A stretch of DNA of 64,000 nucleotides from assembly GCF_050947875.1 (NCBI RefSeq), contig NC_134570.1, forward strand, positions 103,216,122 to 103,280,121, read 5' to 3'. The notes below the pieces were generated by a model. The model was not told the DNA's origin and did not search any database. It was given only the letters and a program-made list of their open reading frames with translations. The DNA comes from Dermacentor variabilis (Eukaryota > Arthropoda > Arachnida > Ixodida > Ixodidae). Numbering within the stretch: position 1 is the stretch's first letter; every line of letters begins with the position of its first letter. The position numbers were made by a program, and so were the translations under genes. This document shows positions 55,905-64,000 of the stretch, in pieces.

Positions 55905-58890
55905 AGAAGGGTAGAAAGGAAGTAGGCAGAGAAGGCAGAAAATGGGTAGAATAACCGTTGTCACGAAACCAGGGACTAACAGCCTTGCCACTCTTCGTTC
56001 GCCGGTCGCATACTTGGGCAGAAAGCAGGAGAGGGAAATTATGGCGTAAGGAGGCACGGAAACGCTACTACTAGACTCGACACGGTTGCAGACAACCTGC
56101 GTTAATATTAGTTCAACGTGCGCTATGGTACGTTTCTGCTATTTCTGAAAAATAAGCTCTGGGCAAGCTTTTCAGGTGGACAACTAACACAGGGCGTGAA
56201 GACGCAAAGCCGCATTAAAGCACCGTAGCGTCTAGGTAACACTACGGAAGCAGTTAAACGTCACATGAACACTTCTGCGTCCTCCACTGTAGATTGGCTG
56301 TCATTACTATGTGTGTGCCGGGAGAAGATCGTGGCGGACACCCAAGCTTACTGAGGAACGAAGGAGTGAACGGGTGCACGAGCACGGGGCTCGCTGTCGC
56401 TGTGTTCTACCCAGGCGGACAGCGGCTCCGAGCTCCTGGGGTAAACGAGGTCCTGCTCGGCGAGACGTGCGTGGCAAGGTGCTGAGGGCCGTGGAGCTGA
56501 ACAGCGACGAGGGTGTCCAATGTATCGGCGCTCCAGCTGCCAGTGTTCGAGATGCTGGCTGACCTGAGAGACGCCGGTCGGTGAGCTAGCACAGTAGAGT
56601 GGTGCCGAGCAGCCGTGCAGCCACCTCCGACACAGAGGTGGCTGTGTTTGATGGGACCTTCACGTGCGTCCGCCGGACGGGAGTTGTGAACGGCGTAAGA
56701 ACCGGGCACCGAGGCCATGCTGCACCTATTGGCTGGACAGGCCTTTCCAGGCTGCCTGCTGCTCTTAAACGTTCCGTGTGTCCCGAAAACCTTTGCTGGA
56801 CGGGGCCTGAACGTGTCGTCATTGCAGCAGACTCAAACACGGGCCTCCAGAGTGCCATAACGACGGAACCGTGAGCCCTTCAGCACAGGATTCCTGCAAC
56901 CCCTTTATTCTCGTGTGCTTGTGTGGACGTACTGACAACTGTTGCGAAGCTCATAAACTTTATTTATGCTCTTTTAATGTTATCTGGTTTTCTTTATATA
57001 TTCCGAATGAAACACAGTCCCCAAACGACTCTGTCGATATTGTGTATCACTGCGCACTGTCAAAAATGCCGAACAGTCCTAAACACTGCACTGTCATTCC
57101 GCTGCTCGAGGTCACGAGTTCGATGCCGAACGCGGCAGCCTAATTTCGGCGGGGCCGGAATACAAAAACACTAATGCACTTTTAGTTATATGGCGACGAA
57201 AGAACCCCGAGGGGTAAGAATGGAAGCCCGAGTCCACCCCTACAGTATGCTTCATAATTCAATTTTGGTTTGGCGACATGCAACCCCATTACTCAAATAA
57301 AGTTTAACACTTCAGACACGACACGATTTCAAGTTACTGACAATGGTGCCCCTCAATCCCACAAGCAAACACAACGCGCCATGTGTCCTGCATACTACTC
57401 ACACAAAGAGCAGTAGTGTACGCAAGGTAACGTTTAACATCCGCCCATAACTGTCGTATTGCACTAAACGGGGAGAAATTAGACACTTGCCGTGAAAATC
57501 ACCGCTGATTATCGTCAATCAAAGTAAACAGCAGAAAAAGCTTCGCTTACATAGATTCCCAGTGTGTCGGATTGGTATGGTTTATCGTATGTGGATTGGT
57601 ATGGTAAGGTAAAACGGACGCCGACAAAAAAACATAAAAAGGAAAGAAAAAAACAACAAGCTTCAGCTGCCATCTTGTGGCCTTCTTCACAATGTGAACA
57701 AGGCTCCCGTTTGGTAACCGAAACGTCTTGTTTTCTTTTCATGTTGTTGTCGGCCTCCGTTTACCTTTAAATATGAACAATACCGACCAGATGAGTTTTC
57801 GTCGAACTCTTGGTTTCATTACACATAAATTTCCCATATATTTTCGCCAAGTATATACAAGGTACATAGTTTTGTCGTTGTGGGGGTAGCGCAAGGTAAA
57901 GAGGGACACAGAAACTGCACCTGTGCTTCGTGCGGAACAACAGCTTATGTGTTTTGTTGTTCCACTATCGCCCTTAATGTTGCGGTACCTGTCACCATGA
58001 ATGCACACGAACTGGCCCAATAAAATTGCCTGCTATGTAACGTTTCTTGTTTATTTCGCCGAGAACATGCTACCGCGAACCTCTTATGGTGCAACTACGG
58101 ACCTTCTATGGCGCGCAGAAATAAAGAATACAGGAGAGTTCAATAAATATTTGCAACACTTTGAATTAGGCAGGTAGCACGAAAACATTTTTATGCATTA
58201 AAGTTAGCATTTCCCCTATGTTCAATGAACGTGAGATTGGTACCTTGTAGTCTTGTTTTATGCCTGTGGGAACATTGTGGAAGATATGAATAAATAACCT
58301 TATACAATGCCTATCTTTACCTTAAAAGTTTTATCATTTATAGCTTGACACTCCACAACCAGCTTCATTTTTTAAAGAAAGACAAACACTGTACCTCACA
58401 TAGTTCGCCAAGAAACCCGGGGAAAGTAATTATATGCCTGGTATTGCAAATCAAAATGGAATGAAGAGGATATTTTGGTAATTATTTTGAAAGTTAATGG
58501 TCATGGTGTACAGTTAAAGCTTTCGGTACACGACGCACATACAGCAGCCATCATCTCCTACAAATATAAGATATTCGCCATGTCTGGTCTTCCCAGGAAA
58601 GGGGAATAAATTTCTAAGCGTTTTTACAACTTCTCAAAGCAGCAAACGACAAGGGTCCAGAAATATTCATTTACCCGATAATTGACACAGACACTTTAAA
58701 ATTTTCATGAATGTTGCCACTTACGATCTCTACATTTACTTAAAATCTAACCTTGGTATATATACCTCTGCACAAAACACTGAGGCTGGCATGTAGCGTT
58801 TTTGAGCTGTTTCTATAGTCGCATGTTGTTTCTATAGTTGGCTTTGTATACCTGCAGTTATATTCAGATCCCAACACAAAAGTGAGAACC
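55905..58890. repeat. Segmental duplication upstream of M3 (partner 34890-37820)
   Basis: Collinear with the region before M2, including the degraded SINE at 57070. The part after about 57420 is also homologous to 24560-25830. No intact gene. Confidence 0.8.
57070..57305 (+). mobile_element. Ruka-like SINE, degraded (paralogue of 36030)
   Basis: Box B remnant CACGAGTTCGATGCC, then GACGAAAGAACCCCGAGGGG and GCTTCATAATTCAATTTTGG. Same position in the duplicated block as the copy at 36030. Confidence 0.7.
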
Positions 58891-59040
58891 TGGGAAACAA
58901 AATAATTTTATTCGTGCAATCAGTCTGGCATCATTCTTTTCACTTCCAGAGAAACTAAGTGCACTTCCTTGTATCTGCCGTCTTCTTCCTTTGACACTAG
59001 TGATGCTGGAAGCCTTCGGTTCGCGCCTTTGGAACTGCAC
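58890..59040 (-). other. M3 3' UTR exon with polyadenylation signal
   Basis: Minus-strand acceptor ttttgcag before 59040, AATAAA at 58907-58912. The donor in exon 2 is AAAT/gtgagt at 59408. A 134-codon minus frame running through this exon (59268-58864) is fortuitous. Confidence 0.65.
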
Positions 59041-59466
59041 CTGCAAAAGAAATTTCTGCAAATCAATTAGTTCTGTGGAGAGAGAAGTATGAAGAAAACT
59101 CTTATTTGGCTCAGAGCTACTCAGTGAAGCACGGGCAGCAGTTTTATGAGTGCCAGTATCTGTAATACGTTGATCAAAACGAGAATTCATTTTTCTCCGC
59201 GATCGTAAAGAAAATGAAGTGCAATAAATATTTATACTACTAAACAAGAACAAAGTTACCCGAGGCATTTCAATAGTTAATTTGTTTCAGAGCATAAATT
59301 CAAAGTGTTTTTAGGCAAACAAATAAAAGAGCCATCAGAAATAATTTACAGGCCTAGAGTTGTCATGGTAAGCCACACACCAGTGGCATATTAAATACAA
59401 AGACTCACATTTCTTCTTGTTTACAGAATAGCAGTAGTCTTCAAATCTAAGGCTGTGGTGAAGACC

Positions 59467-60946
59467 CTATGCGGTGACCCCGTACACGTAACGCACTGGA
59501 TGCGGGTGGTAGTCGTAGCGGTGGCCGTAGCTATAGCGAGCCGGGTAGTAGCCGTAGCTGTAGGCTGGAACGTGGTGGACAATGCCGGTCACCGCGGTGG
59601 GCACCGAAGCGTGGACGGTGTGCACGGCCGTGGCCGCGGGCGTGTAGGTCGACACCTTGGCTAAGGTGTGTGGCACTCCAGGGTGGGTTGACTGGTAGCT
59701 GACCACCCGGCTAGCCTTGGAAACGGCCGGAGCGTGGTGGACGGTGGTGGACACGGCTGGCACCGCAACCACGGGTGCAGTGTAGACCTTTGTGACTGCC
59801 GGCACTGCGGGCACCGCTACGAATCCAGCGAAGGCACCACTGGCCACGGCCAGAACGATACAGGAATAGAACTGCGAGAGGGAGAGTTGAACGGTATTCG
59901 CGTAAAAATACGTTCTTGCAATGTAGGTGGGCTCACAAAGGAGGACAAAAAGGCACTTTTCTCACAAAAAGCAGCATGCCTTGAATCATAGCGCTATTTA
60001 AGATACGTGAATGCAGAGATTTCGCCTAACATGATCGTGTATCTAATTAGGATTTAAGTGCACCTGAGACACGGATACAACATTAGGGAGCTATGTTGAG
60101 TAGCTTTAACTACACTTATACTACTTCATGTACTAAGGTTAAACTCGATAAGACGCACTGAGAAAGAATACGCACATGCAAGCAGCCAATGTTAAGTGTA
60201 CACTGTGAAAATAATTTACGAGAACTGATTCGCACGAAAATGTTCAAACTGAAATAAAAGCACTTTCGTTCTCTGCAAAGCATCAGCGATATTTTATCCC
60301 TGCATCGACCTCGACGCACCAAACCTCTCGCATGCTTGACACTACCTTCAGATTAACATGTTTATTTGTTGACACGATAAGTACGATTACCCTAATCATA
60401 GATTAGTTCATGTAAAATGGCAACACATTCTCGATAAATTCACTCAAAATTAAAAGAATGTAGATACCAAACATTGAGCTTACGTTTCTTTTTCTATTAA
60501 ACTTTGCAACATCACAAACAGGCACTGCTTCAAGAGTGCGAGCATACATAGAGAATCAGTTTTATTTGTTTTTAAATGTTATGCTGCACATGAACGAAAA
60601 AAAATCTGCCTGACAAACGCATAGACAATAATTATCTAGATGATGCCGGAAAAGTATCATTTGAAGCTACCACGAATGTCCTCACCATTTAGTTGCACAT
60701 TTGTTAATAGAGATTTACGCATGGTGCGGAAAAGAAAGCGAACAATGAGAATAGTAGAAAAGCCAGTAATAATAAGAGTAACAGTGTCTCTAGCAAAATC
60801 GAATGCGTCTATTACTACTCCCTGAAGAATATAGCGATATTTCGCGCTACTGGTGCATGCAGCTCTATAAACAAAAAGAGAGCCCAACAGAGATTGTCTA
60901 CAGCCTGCTCGCTAAATACAGTTCAGCCCATGCTTACAGTGATCAT
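59467..60946 (-). CDS. M3: secreted low-complexity cuticular-type protein (spliced)
   Basis: Coding exons are 60946-60938 (ATGATCACT, then gtaagcatg) and 59871-59467 (acceptor ctctcgcag, stop TAG), giving 137 residues. Signal peptide MITFYSCIVLAVASGAFA, then FVAVPAVPAVTKVYTAPVVA, PAVSTTVHHAPAVSKASRVV, GVPHTLAKVSTYTPAATAVH and the YSYGYYPARYSYGHRYDYHP end. It differs from M1 by only a few residues (for example Leu to Val, Thr to Ala, Leu to Ile) and keeps exon sizes exactly. Its upstream unit boundary continues to about 62240, where homology to the other spacers stops before any P gene. The role in cuticle is inferred. Confidence 0.87.
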
Positions 60947-61012
60947 GGTCGGTTATTGGTGGGTGCGGCTTGCGAACGACTGACCAGCCTGACTGCGAAG
61001 AGGCGACCAGTT

Positions 61013-61021
61013 CCTTATATA
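61013..61021 (-). promoter_or_regulatory. TATA box of M3
   Basis: TATATAAGG on the minus strand, 75 bases upstream of the ATG. Confidence 0.8.
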
Positions 61022-62240
61022 GTCTGCCTTATCGAAGTTAACTTCGCAGTAGTGTCTTCCCTTTCCCTCTTTCTCATGTTTTGCACCTATAATTTGCCAA
61101 ACCAGCTCAAACACGTCATGATCGTAGATTGACCTTTGTACCAGGCACCTAGCAGGCGGGACCCTGACCGTGCGTGTCATTAGTCTTCCTGCACTGCTAT
61201 CGACTACAACTCGCTCAGATCGAAGTAACATATGATCTTTTGCGTATGCGAATGGTCGCACCTGAGCGCCGTGGTGAGGACAAACGCGGCAGTTTAACTG
61301 AGTCATGGGGACTATGAACTACGTTTTGCACTATGGAGTGCAGCTTAAAAGCGCACTCAAATGGTGCCGCGCTAATTTCTTTTGACGATCGCAGTGGGTC
61401 GTCACTCCGTCTTAGCTTGTTGATAATCCGAGAGCGTTCGAGATGCCAATCTCTCGCACGTGGCGCTTGGCTGGATTCACAGAAGAGGTGGGTGATGTTT
61501 CTGGACACTTTCCTCGACAAAAATATCCTTTCGCTTCACAGACTGTCTGTCATGTGAACACAAGCGGGTCACAGTTTACATGTCGTCCTGAAATTTCATC
61601 AAGTCTTTTCACACCTGTACCCGTTGATACCATGCATTTCGTGGCAAGATGTGTTTTGCGCACTTCGGTTGTCTAAGGTATGGCACGTGTGAAAAGTGGA
61701 GGTTATAAAGCGTCATGACTCCTTGTTTTCACAGCTCTTTTCTTGTTCCTGATTCGTGGTTGCGATGACATTGTAGTCAACTAGCCCAGCTTAGGGTTCT
61801 ACATTGGCCGGCTGAGCACACTTAGAGTGGAGCTATTAAGTGAAGTAGCCTTCGTTAATGGTGGTGGGAAAAAAAGGGGGCTGGCTATATGTATATGCGA
61901 AGTACTACGGACGGAGCACCTTCTTGCAAGCGACATTCCTTCTTTTCAAGCATTTGCATCCGCCTGCAAGATTTCACTAGTGTAAGAGATTATTGAAAAG
62001 GCTAAACGGAGACGTCTTGAATATAGCAAGAAATTTGCACTAAAATGTCATATTCTCCTTTCAACAATAGAAGTACACAACCTTCAGGGCGTGCATAGAA
62101 AGAGTCACATCGCATTAACTGCAATGACATTTTTGCACATTGCACGTTGCATCATTGCAAATCGCCAGAAATACAGTGAACATGATTGTGATGCATGTCA
62201 CTTAGAAATTTCTAAGGGCTTTTTAGCACAAGTACTTGAG
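61022..62240. repeat. Divergent spacer of the M3 unit; its P gene is absent
   Basis: Collinear with the spacers at 28003 and 39994, including the MPISRTWRLAG frame at 61443. Homology ends near 62240 and no P exon follows in the window. Confidence 0.65.
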
Positions 62241-64000
62241 AAAAGCTAAGAAGATAAAAATAACCTAAAACTGTGCGTTTCCGTTGAACTGTGACTTACC
62301 ACTCAGTAAAGAACTGCAACCAGCTCTTCAATAGTTTAAATTCAAGTACTTTACACTGATGATGGTACTGGCTTCGTCTGCACGTAAGAAATTATGGCTA
62401 TTGAAGGTGAATATTGTACCTTATCAAGAAACCTTGCTTCTAGCGCTCATCAAACCACAGATTTTATAACAGTATTGTTACCGAGGCCAGGACGAAGGCC
62501 CAAGAAGAGGACCACCAAAATATGTCCTTTTTTGATATGCAGACTTATTTCTCGCACAATCGCCTGCATGGTACTACGAACAAAAAAGGGTACTCAAACA
62601 GGAACACCTTAGAAAAGAAGGGTGCAAAAACTGTAATTAGGGCAAAAAAAAATGCTCGCTGCATTTCACTCTGTAAAACATGCACACATCTCAATATTGT
62701 GAATGGCGTGTTCCGATGTGAATGACGTGTTATTCGTTAGAAGGTCTGTCAAAAGCCAAGCAACTTCGGAGAAGTTTTTGACAAAACGGCGAAACTACGG
62801 ACACAGGCCGACTAAGCAGCGCACGTCAGATGTAGAACTTGGTGCAGGGAAACTGCAAACGGCATGAACTCTTTTCGGATCAGGTTGTACACCGGTGCGT
62901 CAACGAGGTGTCCCAACACAAACGCCGGTTATATCCGTTAATTTTCGCGCTTGCTTCCTGTTTGGCTGTTGCCTCGGCTCTCTCCCTTAATGGATTGCAT
63001 AATTCCTGAACTGCTTCCGACTCTTGTTTGCAGTTGCCAATTTTGGACGTGAATAGTTGTAAGGTTAGCGAGAAAACATCCGAGTTAACGGGTGACATTC
63101 ATATTGGTTATGTGTTTAACCGCTACTGCAGGGTTTTATGATGGACGCTGTTTCACATGATTTTATTTTCGACCTATTCTAACCCATAGCGAGAGTATAT
63201 GCTTCCGAGGATCCACCAGCGTCGCGGCAATGCGTCACTCGAGGAAATAATGAAGCAAAATGAAAAGGTAAACGCAACTGGCGTTTTCTCCAACAGCACT
63301 TCGTTCCACGAGCATACAGCCCAGCTGGCTACGAACCGAATACATTTCCTTGTCCCTGGATCAGTCTAAAAAGAGAAGGTTCGACTAACGAAGCAACAGT
63401 GAAGCGTGTGACCGTTGCTAAAGATGGTGACAACTGAACGCATCTCGAGTTGATAGCGCGGGCTCCGAAGCGATGAGAAAGCGGGCTTTCGCACCTTAGG
63501 AGATGCCAATAACTACCGTCATCCAAAAGGAGTGAAAAAAAGGTAGCAGAATGTTGACCGCCGAATACCTGTCTAGTCTCAAGATTAATTGGGCGTTGCT
63601 TTAGGTATGTGTGTGAGGGGCGGTGGCGTAAGCGGGTGAGGGGGTGGTTATGCCGCTTAATTTCAGGGGAAAGGGAGACCCCACCCTCACCCACCCCTGG
63701 GGTACTTGTTTGTCTTATGCTGGATATATTATTAGAGAAGTCTTCCAGCCAATCACAAACATCATTTATAAATGGGAATGTTTGTGAACTTGGCCCCTGC
63801 TTGTTTTGTTAATTCGATGCCTTCGCAATGTACGAGTGCATCTTAAAGAAGATCACGTTACCTAATATATTCTGTAGAGGCGCGCAGGACCTTTATATTT
63901 TTAAAATCTTTTTTGGTGCGACCTGATGAACGATTCTCCGCTTTCCTGTGGAGGACACAGCGTAACAGTAAACGGGCACGATGAAATTGACAGCATGTGC
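62241..64000. other. No gene recognised
   Basis: Unique-looking sequence. The largest frame (minus, 63694-63329, 121 codons) lacks domains and a signal peptide, and GGGGTGGGTGAGGGTGGGG (minus strand, near 63682) inflates it. A G-rich tract stands at 63615-63650. Confidence 0.35.

Noticed and set aside
58864..59268. 134-codon minus ORF as an extra coding exon of M3
   Set aside because: M3 exon 2 ends at a stop before the donor, so this segment is 3' UTR. The frame is broken in M1 and M2.
63329..63694. 121-codon minus ORF
   Set aside because: No domain, no splice or promoter context, and it includes a G-rich low-complexity tract.

Overview
The window reads as a piece of an ixodid (hard) tick genome, probably a metastriate. 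The evidence is a tRNA-derived SINE of the tick Ruka type (best copy 1813-2045, with a perfect 16-bp target duplication), several clades of decayed LINEs with (AAAT)n tails, and short spliced arthropod genes for secreted, low-complexity cuticular-type proteins. There is no rRNA, no intact tRNA gene, no CRISPR array and no bacterial or viral coding block. Most long open frames are antisense or repeat shadows.

1-22 kb is a transposon graveyard. It holds AT microsatellites around a foldback MITE (674-835), SINEs, a degenerate ~110-bp repeat, RTE-like, I-like and CR1/L2-like LINE relics, a LINE endonuclease fragment, and a cryptic GTC/ATC-rich stretch at 9.58-10.24 kb. At 12.8-14.5 kb an I-like LINE is split by an RTE-like insertion with a 9-bp target duplication and a 37-bp inverted duplication at the 5' end of the insertion. 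An I/Jockey-type LINE lies at 18.6-20.3 kb on the minus strand.

22-62 kb is the informative part: a duplicated cluster of small secreted proteins. The repeat unit is a minus-strand gene (M), a spacer of ~1.2 kb and a plus-strand gene (P) pointing away from it. Intact genes are P-A (22.3-24.2 kb), M1 (25.8-28.0), M2 (37.8-40.0) and M3 (58.9-61.0). P-B (29.7-30.1) and P-C (41.8-42.2) are decayed. The four intact genes share a TATA box 74-78 bp upstream of the ATG, a first coding exon of nine bases (ATG plus two codons), a phase-0 intron inside the signal peptide, one main coding exon, and a last intron at or after the stop codon. The common architecture implies one ancestral gene, duplicated and inverted, and suggests coordinate expression.

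The units are pushed apart by younger DNA. There is a 2.9-kb repeat present twice in inverted orientation (30.5-33.4 and 50.4-53.4 kb), a hAT-like element and a solo LTR inside the P-C locus, a tRNA-Val-like SINE, and a 6.5-kb interval (48331-54853). That interval is bounded by short inverted ends (CCCTTACAAAAAT) and filled near both ends with tandem arrays of the palindromic motif TCTATAGA. It encloses one copy of the 2.9-kb repeat and a GC-rich island of perfect palindromes. At 46.2-46.9 kb a CpG-rich, CRE/NRF1-like promoter region precedes a 59-codon charged ORF. Coordinates of repeats were set by eye and are approximate at their edges.
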